From positions 310,001-374,000 of the forward strand of contig NZ_VANU01000001.1 of assembly GCF_005771535.1 (NCBI RefSeq): a stretch of 64,000 nucleotides of DNA, given 5' to 3'. The position numbers were made by a program, and so were the translations under genes. The notes under the pieces were generated by a model that saw only the letters and a list, made by a program, of their open reading frames with translations, was not told the origin of the DNA and made no database searches. The stretch is from Arcobacter arenosus. GTDB lineage: Bacteria > Campylobacterota > Campylobacteria > Campylobacterales > Arcobacteraceae. This document shows, in pieces, positions 1-11,114 of the stretch; the first letter of the stretch is position 1, and the number at the start of each line of letters is the position of its first letter.

Positions 1-313
1 TGATGATGTAAAACCAAAGGTACATTTAATCAAGAAATTTTACACAAAAGTGATTAGCACAAGTGGAAGTGCAAAAAGGTTAGATCCAAGTAAAATCGAA
101 TATAAATCAATTTGGGATACATATAATGACCCATTTATTAAAAAAATAAGATATGAATTAAAAAAACAAGGTTTTAAAAGAAAGTTCAAGGTTGTCTTTT
201 CAAGCGAAGACCCTAACTGCCTAGAAAAAGGAAGTTTTGAAGCAGTAACTGGTTCTTTTGGCTTTATGATGGCATCTGTTACAATAAGAAAGATTATTAA
301 CAAAAACAAATAA
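1..313 (+). CDS. tcdA: tRNA threonylcarbamoyladenosine dehydratase, C-terminal part (partial)
   Basis: Only about the last 103 codons are inside the window; the open frame runs in from base 2 and the start lies upstream. The tail matches the C-terminal part of TcdA (CsdL/YgdL), the E1/ThiF-like enzyme that uses ATP to cyclise t6A37 to ct6A37 in tRNAs. Visible landmarks are DPFIKKIRYELKKQG, KVVFSSE, CLEKGSF and VTGSFGFM, in the order expected after the adenylation domain. The nucleotide-binding half cannot be seen. The stop is followed by 70 bases and then cheV on the same strand. The GTG at 50 is internal and not a real start. Confidence 0.8.
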   Translation, partial: DDVKPKVHLIKKFYTKVISTSGSAKRLDPSKIEYKSIWDTYNDPFIKKIRYELKKQGFKRKFKVVFSSEDPNCLEKGSFEAVTGSFGFMMASVTIRKIINKNK

Positions 314-383
314 AATAATTTTTTAAAGTTAAGTATAAGAAAAAAAGCATTATAATTTATATAAAACCAAAAAAAGGGTCTTC

Positions 384-1286
384 ATGAACGGTATTAATAG
401 TGTTGAGCAAATGACTCAAGGCCACTTGAGAAATGTACAGCAATTAGCTGTTTTTTACACTGGACACAACAATATTTACGCAATTAATATTGCAAAAGTA
501 AAAGCTTTTATTATCACTGAAGAGTGTACTATAAATGATACTCCAAAGGATACAGCTGTAATTGCAGGAATTGCGACTATTAGAGGAGAGCCTGTAACAT
601 TAATTAATTTAGATGCATGGCTTGGATTACCACATTTAGATACTAAAGACTATAAATTAATTATATATTGTGAATTCAATCATAAAAAAGTAGGTTTTTT
701 AATCAAAGATATGTTGGATATTGTTGAAAAAACAACAGATGAATTAAGACACTCAGAAGAGACTAATTCTAAAATTACATATACAACTTATGTTAAAGTT
801 CATGATAAAGATGAATTATGTACAGTATTTAATGCAGAGCAACTTCTAAAAGACTTAGGTTGGGTTGATGATGGAGAAGATACTTTAAATAAATATGTTG
901 ATGCACCTTTTAAAACAGATAAATTAGTTTTAGCAGCAGAAGATTCAGGTGTTGCTAGAGAAGTATTAACTAAATTTTTCAAAAAAGCGAATATACATTT
1001 TGAAATGTATGTAAATGGAGCTCAATTAATTCAAAGAATTGAAGAGGTTGGAGCTGAGAAGATAGCTTTAGTTATTACAGATATTGAAATGCCAGAAACA
1101 GATGGTTTCCAAGTTGCCTCATTTATTAAATCTAGTAATAAATATGCACATATTCCTGTTGTAGTTAATTCATCTATGACAACTGATGCAGTTAGAAATA
1201 AAATGAATCAAATTGGTGTTGATGGATTTATTGGTAAAACTGATATTCAAGCACTTTATGCGGCTACAAAACAATTCTTATCTTAA
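384..1286 (+). CDS. cheV: Chemotaxis coupling protein CheV (CheW domain plus receiver)
   Basis: A 300-residue protein with an N-terminal CheW-like coupling domain (about residues 15-160, containing the TIRGEPVTLINLDAWLG core) and a C-terminal receiver domain (about 180-300). The receiver keeps its acidic pair (AAEDSG), the phospho-acceptor Asp in VITDIEMPETDG, the Ser of VNSSM and the Lys of GKTD. CheV proteins connect chemoreceptors to CheA, and the receiver is thought to tune coupling or drain phosphate. The start at 384 has a purine-rich AAAAAGGG upstream. It appears monocistronic and ends at a strong hairpin. Two chemoreceptors elsewhere in the window are possible partners. Confidence 0.93.
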   Translation: MNGINSVEQMTQGHLRNVQQLAVFYTGHNNIYAINIAKVKAFIITEECTINDTPKDTAVIAGIATIRGEPVTLINLDAWLGLPHLDTKDYKLIIYCEFNHKKVGFLIKDMLDIVEKTTDELRHSEETNSKITYTTYVKVHDKDELCTVFNAEQLLKDLGWVDDGEDTLNKYVDAPFKTDKLVLAAEDSGVAREVLTKFFKKANIHFEMYVNGAQLIQRIEEVGAEKIALVITDIEMPETDGFQVASFIKSSNKYAHIPVVVNSSMTTDAVRNKMNQIGVDGFIGKTDIQALYAATKQFLS

Positions 1287-1298
1287 ACTATAAATATA

Positions 1299-1326
1299 AA
1301 AATAGATGAAATTTTCATCTATTTTT
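1299..1326 (+). terminator. Rho-independent terminator after cheV
   Basis: An inverted repeat, AAATAGATGAAA paired with TTTCATCTATTT, is followed directly by further T residues. It lies 13 bases after the cheV stop. The A-rich left side means it may also serve the convergent argH gene on the other strand. Confidence 0.8.
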
Positions 1327-1345
1327 ATTCTTTCTTTTAAATTTA

Positions 1346-2728
1346 TTAATTATTTAACCATTCTTCAAAAACTTTAATTTGCTCAACCGTTTGAAGTGTA
1401 GATGTTCCACCAAAAGAGTTTCTTGCATTCATTGAATTTCTTAAATCTAAATACATAACAAGTTCTTCACTTACATCTTTTAATTGTTCATTTGCATTTC
1501 TAATCTCATCTATTGTAAGTTCACTTATATCTTTATTTAAAGAGTTAGCATATGCAACTACATCTTTTGTTATATAATAAGCTGTTCTAAATGGCATATT
1601 TTGTTTTTGAACTAAAAAGTCTGCTAAATCTGTTGCAGTTAAATGTCCAATTTTACATGCATTTTCCATTTTATCTACATTTACAATCATAGTTCTAATA
1701 ACTTCTGTTAAGATTGAAAGTGAGATTTCAATTGTTTTAACTGAATCAAAAACTCCCTCTTTATCTTCTTGAGTATCTTTGTTATAAGCTAATGGTAAAC
1801 CTTTCATTACAGTTAGAAGTGAAATTAAATTTCCATAAACTCTACCTGTTTTCCCTCTAAGTAATTCAGGTACATCAGGATTTTTCTTTTGTGGCATTAT
1901 TGAGCTTGTTGTAGCATATTCATCACTCATTCTAACAAATTGGAACTCATATGATGACCAAGTTACTAACTCTTCAGAGATTCTAGAAATATGCATCATA
2001 GAAGTACTTATGTTAAATAAAATTTCTAATGCAAAATCTCTATCTGAAACTGTATCCATAGCATGAGTTGTTGGAGATTTGAAACCTAGTTTTTGTGAAG
2101 TTGATTCCCTATTTATATTATGTGGAGTACCAGCTAATGCTGCACTCCCTAAAGGTGAATAGTTGTTTCTCTCATATGAACTTTCAAACCTTTCATAATC
2201 TCTTTTAAACATATTTGCATAAGCCAATAAATGATAACCAAAATTTAAAGGTTGTGCATGTTGTAAATGTGTCATACCTGGAATTAATGTTGTAGTATGT
2301 TTATTAGCAACTTCAACAAATACTTTTATCAACTCTTTTAGTTGTGATTTAATACTCAAACTTTTCTCTTGAACATATAATCTAAAATCTGTTGCAACTT
2401 GGTCATTTCTACTTCTTGCTGTATGAAGTTTTTTCCCTGGTTCACCAATTATTTCTGTAAGTCTACTTTCAACTGCCATATGGATATCTTCAGTTTCAAG
2501 GGTAAATTCAAAGTTACCTGATTCAATCTCTTCTTTTACTTGTAAAAGTCCTGATTCAATAGCTTCTTGTTCATCTTTTGTTAAAACCCCTTGTTCACAT
2601 AACATTTGTGAATGGGCAATTGAACCTTTTATATCTTGAGCATATAACTCTTTATCAAACATAATTGAAGCATTAAACTCATCTAATATTTGTGCATTTG
2701 TGTTTTTTAATATTTGGTCATTTGACAT
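1346..2728 (-). CDS. argH: Argininosuccinate lyase
   Basis: At 460 residues this has the usual ArgH length. It carries the fumarase/aspartase superfamily signature [11 protein letters not shown], the [13 protein letters not shown] substrate loop and the THLQHAQP segment with a catalytic His. The enzyme splits argininosuccinate into arginine and fumarate in the cytoplasm, the last step of arginine synthesis. The start is set by an AAGGACA ribosome-binding site seven bases or so before the ATG. It is not in an obvious operon: cheV converges on it, and a long hairpin (2774-2812) separates it from the upstream chemoreceptor gene on the same strand. Confidence 0.96.
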   Translation of the reverse strand: MSNDQILKNTNAQILDEFNASIMFDKELYAQDIKGSIAHSQMLCEQGVLTKDEQEAIESGLLQVKEEIESGNFEFTLETEDIHMAVESRLTEIIGEPGKKLHTARSRNDQVATDFRLYVQEKSLSIKSQLKELIKVFVEVANKHTTTLIPGMTHLQHAQPLNFGYHLLAYANMFKRDYERFESSYERNNYSPLGSAALAGTPHNINRESTSQKLGFKSPTTHAMDTVSDRDFALEILFNISTSMMHISRISEELVTWSSYEFQFVRMSDEYATTSSIMPQKKNPDVPELLRGKTGRVYGNLISLLTVMKGLPLAYNKDTQEDKEGVFDSVKTIEISLSILTEVIRTMIVNVDKMENACKIGHLTATDLADFLVQKQNMPFRTAYYITKDVVAYANSLNKDISELTIDEIRNANEQLKDVSEELVMYLDLRNSMNARNSFGGTSTLQTVEQIKVFEEWLNN

Positions 2729-2773
2729 AAATTGTCCTTAAATTTGGAAATGTAGTATTAATATTAATAGATT

Positions 2774-2812
2774 CTGCGTATTATATCAAAAGCTATATAA
2801 TACGCAGTTTTT
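2774..2812. terminator. Long hairpin between chemoreceptor and argH
   Basis: Thirteen-base perfect arms (CTGCGTATTATAT and its complement) enclose an eight-base loop, followed by TTTTT on the + strand. It lies 22 bases past the end of the minus-strand chemoreceptor gene, so it probably ends that transcript, although the minus-strand side has only a weak T tract. Confidence 0.65.
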
Positions 2813-2834
2813 AGTAGATTATATTTTTAAATAA

Positions 2835-4409
2835 TTAAAAGCTTTCCCATTCATCTGAATCAGCTACATTACTAACTATTTTATTTGGCTGAGAATGGCT
2901 TACTTGCTTAGGTTGATTAACTTTTTTAGGAGCTTGCACCTGTACTGAAGATGATTTTCTATTTACAGCTTTTGCTTTTGCACTCTCTTTACCATCAAAG
3001 TTTTTCTCATCTGCACTTATAACAATTAATTTAGCAATCTCATCAGTTTGAACTGCTACATCATGGGCTTCGTTTGCAATTGAAGCATTTAATTGAGTTT
3101 GTTGATCAAGGCTATTTATTGCATCATTTATTTGTTCAATTCCAGATAATTGCTCTTTTGAAGCACCTTCAATATCAGAAATTAATTCAATCGTTTTTGC
3201 AATATTATCACTTAATTCATTATAACCTTTAATCATTTTTTCTGAGATTGATTTACCACTATTAGCTTTGTTTGTAGCATTTTCAACTAAGTTTTTGATC
3301 TCTTTTGCTGCTTCTGCACTTCTACTTGCTAGGTTTCTAACTTCTTGAGCAACAACTGCAAAACCTTTTCCTGCTTCACCTGCTGTAGCAGCTTCAACTG
3401 CCGCATTTAAAGATAGAATATTTGTTTGGAATGCAATTTGATCAATTACTGTGATTGCTTCATTAATTGCATTTACCTCATCATCAATTTCTGTCATAGC
3501 AGTTGTAGTTTGTTGTGCTAAATCTTTACCCTCAGATGCTGAAGCAGTAACTTGATTTGCAAAACCTGACATTTTTACAATATTTTGTGTATTAGATGAG
3601 ATATTACTAGTAATTTCCTCTAAAGCTGCTGCAGTTTCTTCTAAAGATGCTGCTGCTTCATTTGAATTTACATTTAAAGAATCTACATTTTTAAGTAAAA
3701 TATTTGAACTTTCATCTAAAGTTAAACCATTTATTTTATTTTCTAAAAGCATTGCTGTAATTACATCAGATAAAGAGTTTAAACCTTTTGCTGTTTCACC
3801 AATATCATTTCCAGAAATTTTATGGGTAAAGTCTAATTTTTGATAACTTGCTAGTGCAACTGATACCTTATTTAAATCCCCATCAACTTTTGATGAAACA
3901 ATTTGGAATAAATCATTTACCCCATTTTTTAATGCTTCTACTCCTTCATTATCTGTTGATTCTTTTATTTGTTGATTAAAAATTCCAGTTTTTGCTAAAT
4001 CAATTGCTTTATTTACTGCATCAATTACCATTTTTGAAGAAGTAATATCTTGTGCGAATTTAACTACCCTTATTACTTTCCCACTTTTATCTTTAACAGG
4101 AGTATATGAAGCTTGAATCCAAACTGAACTTCCATCTTTTCTAATTCTTTCAAATTCATCAATATTTGATTTTCCACTATTTAAATCTTTCCAAAAATTT
4201 TCATATTCTCTTGAATTTACATAAGTACTATTACAAAAAATTCTATGATGTTTTCCAACTACTTCTGATAAGTTATATCCTAAAGCATTTAAAAAGTTAT
4301 TATTTGCATGGATAATTGTACCATCAGGTTTAAAAGAAATAATTGCGTAATTCTCTTCCATTGCACTTAATCGTGCAGACTCTTCTTCGTTTTTGCCAAA
4401 ACCAAACAT
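2835..4409 (-). CDS. Soluble PAS-containing methyl-accepting chemotaxis protein
   Basis: A 524-residue chemoreceptor with no transmembrane segment, so it should signal from the cytoplasm. An N-terminal PAS domain (about residues 18-125) has the HHRIFC stretch typical of BdlA/Aer-like PAS receptors. A conserved signalling domain follows, with EEITSNISS, the hairpin tip around [16 protein letters not shown], and [11 protein letters not shown]. The C-terminus is DEWESF, shaped like the xWxxF tether that binds CheR or CheB in other bacteria. The start at 4409 is preferred over an in-frame ATG eight codons earlier because AGGAG sits six bases before it. Its ligand is unknown; redox or oxygen sensing is common in this class. 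Confidence 0.92.
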   Translation of the reverse strand: MFGFGKNEEESARLSAMEENYAIISFKPDGTIIHANNNFLNALGYNLSEVVGKHHRIFCNSTYVNSREYENFWKDLNSGKSNIDEFERIRKDGSSVWIQASYTPVKDKSGKVIRVVKFAQDITSSKMVIDAVNKAIDLAKTGIFNQQIKESTDNEGVEALKNGVNDLFQIVSSKVDGDLNKVSVALASYQKLDFTHKISGNDIGETAKGLNSLSDVITAMLLENKINGLTLDESSNILLKNVDSLNVNSNEAAASLEETAAALEEITSNISSNTQNIVKMSGFANQVTASASEGKDLAQQTTTAMTEIDDEVNAINEAITVIDQIAFQTNILSLNAAVEAATAGEAGKGFAVVAQEVRNLASRSAEAAKEIKNLVENATNKANSGKSISEKMIKGYNELSDNIAKTIELISDIEGASKEQLSGIEQINDAINSLDQQTQLNASIANEAHDVAVQTDEIAKLIVISADEKNFDGKESAKAKAVNRKSSSVQVQAPKKVNQPKQVSHSQPNKIVSNVADSDEWESF

Positions 4410-4506
4410 ATTTTCTCCTAAAATTATTTTCATGTTATCTATCTGTTAACTTATTTTATCTTAATTTTTCTATTTTAGTAGTAAATAAATGTATTTTAAT
4501 CAAAAA

Positions 4507-4536
4507 AAAAGCCCATACACCTAAGTATGGGCTTTT
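4507..4536. terminator. Terminator downstream of nifU
   Basis: Twelve-base perfect arms (AAAAGCCCATAC and its complement) with a six-base loop, A-rich on one side and T-rich on the other. It lies just past the nifU stop on the minus strand and upstream of the chemoreceptor gene, so it isolates the two units. Confidence 0.85.
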
Positions 4537-4562
4537 AAAATATTATTTTAAATATTTAATTA

Positions 4563-5543
4563 TTAGATTGGTAATACTCTAATATTCTCGTCAACTTTTT
4601 GTTTAAGTACTGATTCAATAGCATATAATGTACCAGTATCTCCTGATGCACAACCATTACATGCACCTAAATATCTAATATATAAATCGTAGTGAGGCAT
4701 ATTATCTTTAATATCAATAATCTCCATATTACCACCATCCATCATAAGCATAGGTCTAATATCTGTATCTAAAACTGTATCGATAACTTTAATTCTTTGA
4801 ACAATAGTCATTTTATCAAATGAATTTTCACCTGATTCAGTTGTATCAGCAGCTGCTTTTAATTTTTCTTGTTCCATTTGAGCTCTAACATCAGATAAAA
4901 TATCAACTAAATAGATATCTTTTTCTTCATGTCCACCTGGTTTAATACATGATTTACAAAATGCTCCAGCTTTTGTAAAATCTGTAATTTGTTCAACTGT
5001 TTTAAGGTCATTGATTCTAATAACTTCTTGTAAAGTACCTAATGTTACCCTTGCACATTCACAGATAATTTGCTCTTCTTCAAAAGATTCCATATCTACA
5101 TTAAGATAAGTTCCCGCTGCTTTTTTAATAACATCATATGCCATAACTGAACAGTGCATTTTTTGTGGTGGAACTGCAGGAACATCTGGATGGTCTCTAA
5201 GTGCTTTTTCAACATCAATATTTGTAATTTTTACTGCATCTTGAACTTTTTTTCCAACACAAAGTTCTGCCATAGCATCAGATGAAGCAATAGCTGTACC
5301 ACAACCAAAAGATTTAAATTTAGAATCTAAAATTACATCAGTTTCAGGATTTACACACCAATAAAGTCTAACTGCATCTCCACATGATTCTGCACCAAAG
5401 TCAGCAACGATTAATTTTCCACCCATCTGTTTTGCTTGCTCTTCTGTAATTTCACCTTGATGAGTTGGGTCATCCATTCTTCTAATAACTTGATTTGAGT
5501 ATTCGTCCCAAATTGAACCAGTAATTAAATCATTTTTAGCCAT
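4563..5543 (-). CDS. nifU: Fe-S cluster scaffold NifU (three-domain)
   Basis: A 326-residue modular scaffold. The N-terminal IscU-like domain (about 1-130) has the cluster cysteines in ESCGDAV, FGCGTAIASSDA and MHCSVM. A central BFD-like [2Fe-2S] domain (about 150-215) shows CECARVT and CKSCIKPGG. The C-terminal NifU domain (about 250-326) has MMDGGN and the CNGC cluster site. NifU receives sulfur from NifS and assembles clusters for transfer to apo-proteins. In epsilon-type bacteria without nitrogenase this pair is the housekeeping system. It lies 24 bases after nifS on the same strand with an AAGGAAAT ribosome-binding site and is surely cotranscribed with it. Confidence 0.96.
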   Translation of the reverse strand: MAKNDLITGSIWDEYSNQVIRRMDDPTHQGEITEEQAKQMGGKLIVADFGAESCGDAVRLYWCVNPETDVILDSKFKSFGCGTAIASSDAMAELCVGKKVQDAVKITNIDVEKALRDHPDVPAVPPQKMHCSVMAYDVIKKAAGTYLNVDMESFEEEQIICECARVTLGTLQEVIRINDLKTVEQITDFTKAGAFCKSCIKPGGHEEKDIYLVDILSDVRAQMEQEKLKAAADTTESGENSFDKMTIVQRIKVIDTVLDTDIRPMLMMDGGNMEIIDIKDNMPHYDLYIRYLGACNGCASGDTGTLYAIESVLKQKVDENIRVLPI

Positions 5544-5567
5544 TTTTTATTTCCTTATCTTTTTTTC

Positions 5568-6880
<1,313 letters not shown>

Positions 6881-6897
6881 AAACAAATTAGCTTTTT

Positions 6898-7551
6898 TTA
6901 AGATTTTAAGATATTTATTTTTTCTAAAATTAAATCTTTTTTTATTTTATTTTCTTCTTTTTCATATAAATTATTTAACCAATAAAGAACAACTCTTTTA
7001 TAACCATAATATGAGGCTTTGTCAATAATTTCATTGATTTGATTTTTAGATAATTTATCTTTATGTAAACTAGAAACAACAAATAATGAAGTGATATTTT
7101 CTACATCAAATATATAATCAAAGGAGTTAACAATTTTTCCATCAAAGTAATATTGATAAAATTTTTTATACTGTTTTGGCAAAAATTTCAACTCTTCTTT
7201 TTTAAGTTTTTTTTGAAGCATTGAAAAATATACATCTAAATTTTTATTGTTAATTAATCTTTTTATATCTTGATAATCTTGACAATTTAAATTAATCCCA
7301 ATACTAATATTTAAGGCACATTTACCTAAATAAATTTTTGCAAGTTGATTTAAATTTGCACTTTGTTTTGCATAATTAATAGCTTTTTCTAAATCACTTT
7401 TTGCAAGGATTTCTTTATTTGATAAAAAGTTTTTCATATAAGAATTGTAAGCCTTTGCACTATCATATTCCCATTGATTAGGTATAGCTTTAAAAGAACA
7501 TCCAACTAAAATAAATAATACACAAGAGAAAATAAAAGTTTTAAATATCAT
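6898..7551 (-). CDS. Lipoprotein of the MCE transport operon
   Basis: A 217-residue protein with a lipobox, CVLFILVGCSF, so it should be lipid-anchored at Cys18. The rest is hydrophilic and probably alpha-helical, with helices around AINYAKQSANLNQLAKIYLGKCAL that recall Sel1/TPR-like repeats; I do not recognise a named domain. Its start overlaps the MCE gene stop by four bases (ATGA), which implies translational coupling. Campylobacter carries a similar gene order (permease, MCE protein, lipoprotein), so it is probably an accessory part of this lipid-transport system. The exact role is unknown. Confidence 0.75.
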   Translation of the reverse strand: MIFKTFIFSCVLFILVGCSFKAIPNQWEYDSAKAYNSYMKNFLSNKEILAKSDLEKAINYAKQSANLNQLAKIYLGKCALNISIGINLNCQDYQDIKRLINNKNLDVYFSMLQKKLKKEELKFLPKQYKKFYQYYFDGKIVNSFDYIFDVENITSLFVVSSLHKDKLSKNQINEIIDKASYYGYKRVVLYWLNNLYEKEENKIKKDLILEKINILKS

Positions 7552-8462
7552 GGTAAAATAACCTTTTTATCTGTTTGATTTTGGAAAAGATTATCTACTT
7601 TTTCAATTATCTCATTTGATTTTAATATTCCTGTTTTAATTCCATCTTTTATTTGTAATAAATCTTTATCGTATGAACCAACTGAATTAACAACACCATC
7701 AAGTTTTTGTAATTTGTTCTCAATATCTTTTGCGATTTCACTCAATTCTTTTATAAACTTTGTAACTTCAGGAATGATTTCTTTATCAACATTAGAACTT
7801 ATTTTATTAATATTATTCATTAAACTTGGCAATTTTTCCATACTATCAATCAAGGAGTTTGTTGCTTTTTCATTTCCAGTAATTGTTGTTAATAATGATT
7901 TATTTTCAATTAAAAGGGAAGTAAACTTTTCTATATTTTTTACAATTTTCATCAATTCAGAATCATCTTTTGCTAAATATGTTGTTATCTTATCAACTGA
8001 ATTTACTATATTCTCTAATTTTGTAACTACAGGATTTAACTTTAATACTAAATCATCAATGTCATTACTAACAATTATATCTAGTTTTGAACCATCATTT
8101 AAAATTGAATTTCCAATTGCAGAATAAAGAATTATATGAGAAGAACCTAATAATGGTTTTTTTAACATCAATAAACTTCCTTCATTAATCCATTTTTGAT
8201 TTTTTTCATTAACACTAAAAACAAAATCTACTGTTCCATTATCTAATAATTCAATTGAATCTAATTTACCAATTGTAAATCCAGAAACCTTTATGGGCAT
8301 ACCAACAAAAAAAGATTCTGCACTATATGAATTAAAAGTATAAGAGTACCTTTTTTCTAAAAGACCTTTTTCTATAACAATGTAAACAATTGCTGCAATA
8401 AAATTTAAAAATAAAATAAATACAAATATTCCAACTCTAACTTTTGTTTTACTGTGTTCCAT
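7548..8462 (-). CDS. MCE/MlaD-like substrate-binding protein
   Basis: A 304-residue protein with one N-terminal membrane anchor (about 10-30), then an MCE domain (about 38-120, including FFVGMPIKVSGFTIGKLDSIEL) and a long helical C-terminal region. MlaD-type proteins form hexameric rings in the periplasm and carry phospholipids between membranes with an ABC permease. The gene lies 11 bases after the permease and overlaps the lipoprotein gene by four. The long helical tail after the MCE domain recalls MCE proteins whose helices bundle into a tunnel. Confidence 0.88.
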   Translation of the reverse strand: MEHSKTKVRVGIFVFILFLNFIAAIVYIVIEKGLLEKRYSYTFNSYSAESFFVGMPIKVSGFTIGKLDSIELLDNGTVDFVFSVNEKNQKWINEGSLLMLKKPLLGSSHIILYSAIGNSILNDGSKLDIIVSNDIDDLVLKLNPVVTKLENIVNSVDKITTYLAKDDSELMKIVKNIEKFTSLLIENKSLLTTITGNEKATNSLIDSMEKLPSLMNNINKISSNVDKEIIPEVTKFIKELSEIAKDIENKLQKLDGVVNSVGSYDKDLLQIKDGIKTGILKSNEIIEKVDNLFQNQTDKKVILP

Positions 8463-8473
8463 AAAATATACCC

Positions 8474-9235
8474 TTAATAAACAATCAAAATTGATGCCAA
8501 TTCAATACTTAAAAGTATTATCAACATTATAATAAAAATTTTTAGACTAGAAGCAACATTAATATTTTTGTTAAATTGTCTTAATTTATTTGCATAAAAT
8601 ATAGGTACTAACATAGTCAAAAGACTTGATACAGAAGATTTTATAAGTAATATAAATATATTTTCTAAAGATATAGAGTTTATAATCAAATTTTTATATG
8701 TTTCTAAACTAAAATCTAAAAAAAATATAGAAACAACACAAGCACTTAAAATCATCAAAGTTGCAAATAAAAAGGACATCAAAGGTACTAAAAAAATACA
8801 ATTAACAAGTTTTGCATTATATAAATTAAGAATATCATTTTTATCATTTAAACTTTCAAGTTTTGTTTTTTCTTGTATACTTAAGCCATAGACAAAAATA
8901 AAAAATAAAGTTGTAAATATTGGAGAAAATTCATTTACAATAAATGAGATTAATAAAACCCCAATTTGTTCCACTAAATTAAACCTTATTGCAAATATCA
9001 TTGCTATTAAAATTAAAATAGAACCCAAAACAACAGCTAAAAACAAAAAAGAGAGAAATCTTTTTATACTACTTTCATAAATCTCTAAAACAAGATTTTT
9101 AAACATAGTTTTATTGTAACTAAAAGGGTTAAGAATATTTAAAATTGACTCAAATACAAAAAAAATAAAACTAAACCCCTCTTTTACAGATAGGATTGTT
9201 TTATCTCCTGTATTTTCTAAAAACTTCAGAAACAA
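8474..9235 (-). CDS. MlaE-like ABC transporter permease
   Basis: A 253-residue polytopic protein with about five or six membrane segments; the core VNEFSPIFTTLFFIFVYGLSI resembles the MlaE motif around its conserved Glu and Pro. It should be the inner-membrane permease of the MCE lipid transporter encoded just downstream. The start appears to be TTG (9235) with AAGAG upstream. No MlaF-type ATPase gene lies in this cluster: the region upstream holds only a divergent amino-acid transport operon. The ATPase must be encoded elsewhere or be shared. Sequence identity to MlaE looks low, so the call rests partly on context. Confidence 0.78.
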   Translation of the reverse strand: MFLKFLENTGDKTILSVKEGFSFIFFVFESILNILNPFSYNKTMFKNLVLEIYESSIKRFLSFLFLAVVLGSILILIAMIFAIRFNLVEQIGVLLISFIVNEFSPIFTTLFFIFVYGLSIQEKTKLESLNDKNDILNLYNAKLVNCIFLVPLMSFLFATLMILSACVVSIFFLDFSLETYKNLIINSISLENIFILLIKSSVSSLLTMLVPIFYANKLRQFNKNINVASSLKIFIIMLIILLSIELASILIVY

Positions 9236-9391
9236 TATAGACTCTTTATTTATTGATTTTAAAATTATTACAAATTCTAACTAAATATAAATTCAAAAAA
9301 AAGCACAACTTTTATACATTGGAAAATTATATCTAACTTTACAGTAAGTTTATTTAGAGATAATATTGTCATATATTTATAAAGGAAAGCT

Positions 9392-10207
9392 ATGAAGAAC
9401 TTGTTAATAGTATTTTCATCTATTTTAGTACTTTTTCTAGTAGGATGTGGTGAAAAAAAAGAGGACGTTAAAACACAAGAGGAACCTCAAAAAAAGGTTT
9501 TAAAAGTTGGTATGGAATTAGCTTATCCACCCTTTGAAATGAGCGATAAAGATGGAACACCTTCAGGGGTTTCAGTTGATATGGCAAAGGCCTTAGGTGA
9601 ATATTTAGGAAGAGATGTTGTAATAGAAAACATTGCATGGGATGGACTTATTCCATCACTAAAAACTGGAAAAATTGATATAATAATCTCTTCTATGACA
9701 ATTACTGAAGAGAGAAAAAAATCGATTGCTTTTTCAATTCCTTATGCTCAAAGTTCCCTTGCAATCTTAGCAAATAAGAATTCAGGTATAACATCAATAG
9801 ATGATTTAAATGTCACAGGTAAAAAAGTTGCAGTAAAAAAAGGCTCAACTGGACATATCTATGCAAAAGATAATTTACCTAATGCTGAAGTTTTAGTTTT
9901 TGATAAAGAGGCAGCTTGTGTTCTTGAAGTTGTTCAAGGTAAAGCTGATGGTTTTATTTATGATCAATTAACTATTTATAAAAACTATGCAAAAAATATG
10001 GATACAACTGTTCCATTGTTACAATCTTTTCAAAAAGATTTTGAGTATTGGGGAGTTGCTTTAAGACAAAATGACCCACTAATAGAAGAGGTAAATACTT
10101 TTATTAAAAGAGCAAAAGATGATGGAACATTTGATACCTTTGCAAATAAATATTTAACAGATGCTAAAAAAACATTTGATGAACTTGGCATTCCATTCTT
10201 CTTCTAG
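9392..10207 (+). CDS. Amino-acid ABC transporter substrate-binding lipoprotein
   Basis: A 271-residue family 3 periplasmic binding protein (SBP_bac_3). The N-terminus has a lipobox, VLFLVGCGEKK, so it is a lipoprotein rather than a free periplasmic protein. Family landmarks include LKVGMELAYPPFEM, GVSVDMAKALGEYLGR, IISSMTITEERKK and KVAVKKGSTGHIYAK. It probably binds a polar or basic amino acid. The ribosome-binding site is AAAGGAAAG. The permease follows in the same reading frame after a single TAG stop. No ATPase gene is adjacent. Confidence 0.92.
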   Translation: MKNLLIVFSSILVLFLVGCGEKKEDVKTQEEPQKKVLKVGMELAYPPFEMSDKDGTPSGVSVDMAKALGEYLGRDVVIENIAWDGLIPSLKTGKIDIIISSMTITEERKKSIAFSIPYAQSSLAILANKNSGITSIDDLNVTGKKVAVKKGSTGHIYAKDNLPNAEVLVFDKEAACVLEVVQGKADGFIYDQLTIYKNYAKNMDTTVPLLQSFQKDFEYWGVALRQNDPLIEEVNTFIKRAKDDGTFDTFANKYLTDAKKTFDELGIPFFF

Positions 10208-10216
10208 GAAGTAATT

Positions 10217-11008
10217 ATTAAACTAAAAGATTTTTTTATCCATGAATTAGGATTAAAAAAAGATAGACAAACTTCAAAGTTTGTTTATCTCTTTAATCTA
10301 ATCTTTCTTATTGTTTTAGTACTTATTACATTTTATTTTATGTTTAAAAATGTATCTTACACTTTTAACTGGGATAGTGTTTGGGAATATAGACAAAAAT
10401 TTATTGATGGTTTTTTTATGACTATCATCATCTCATTTTTTGCTTTAATTCTAAGTTTTATAATTGGTTTGTTTTTTGCTTATGCACAAAATTCAAAACT
10501 AATAATTCTTAGATTTTTTTCAAGATTTTATATTGAAATTATAAGAGGAACTCCCCTACTTGTTCAAATTCTTATATTCTTTTATGTATTTGCTAATAAT
10601 TTAGGTTTTGAAAATAGATATATTGTTGGGACTGTTATTTTGGCACTTTTTGCAGGAGCTTATGTAAGTGAAATTATAAGAGGTGCAATAGAATCAGTGG
10701 ATTTTGAACAATATGAAACTGCTTTAAGTCTTGGAATGACAAATTATCAAATGTACAGATATATAATCTTTCCCCAAGCATTTAGAAGAATGTTACCAGC
10801 GTTGACAGGACAATTTGCAAGTATTATAAAAGACTCATCCCTTTTATCAATTATCTCTATTAGTGAATTTACAATGAATGCCCAAGAAGTTAATGCATAT
10901 ACTTATTCAACCTTAGAAAGCTATATCCCACTAGCAGTAGGATATTTACTTTTAACATACCCTATTTCTTACTACACAAATAAACTAGAGGCAAATATAC
11001 GTAAATAA
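10217..11008 (+). CDS. Amino-acid ABC transporter permease (HisM type), probable ATT start
   Basis: A polar amino-acid permease with the HEQ-family membrane core (FFMTIIISFFALILSFIIG) and the EAA-type loop around YETALSLGMTNYQMYRYIIFPQAFRRMLPAL. The first ATG is at 10340, but the frame upstream is open and clearly coding: it encodes an extra membrane helix (FVYLFNLIFLIVLVLITFYF) expected at the N-terminus. No ATG, GTG or TTG occurs in that stretch. AGGAAG at 10206-10211, overlapping the binding-protein stop, is five bases before an ATT at 10217. I therefore propose a rare ATT start giving 263 residues. The conservative start at 10340 would lose the first helix. Confidence 0.8.
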   Translation: MKLKDFFIHELGLKKDRQTSKFVYLFNLIFLIVLVLITFYFMFKNVSYTFNWDSVWEYRQKFIDGFFMTIIISFFALILSFIIGLFFAYAQNSKLIILRFFSRFYIEIIRGTPLLVQILIFFYVFANNLGFENRYIVGTVILALFAGAYVSEIIRGAIESVDFEQYETALSLGMTNYQMYRYIIFPQAFRRMLPALTGQFASIIKDSSLLSIISISEFTMNAQEVNAYTYSTLESYIPLAVGYLLLTYPISYYTNKLEANIRK

Positions 11009-11114
11009 CCTCTAGACTATAGTTTTTATTCCAAACAAACTTTCAAATGGAATCTTGTTCTGTTTTTATAGGTTTGACATTCATTTTAAATCTCCTGCAC
11101 ATCTATGTTATAGT

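Noticed and set aside
4343-4582. A 79-codon + strand frame across the chemoreceptor start and nifU end
   Set aside because: It crosses a terminator and two real genes on the other strand and has no family resemblance.
7714-8127. A 137-codon open frame opposite the MCE gene
   Set aside because: The MCE frame carries a recognisable domain and operon overlaps; the opposite frame is low-complexity Ser/Phe/Ile and has no start signal.
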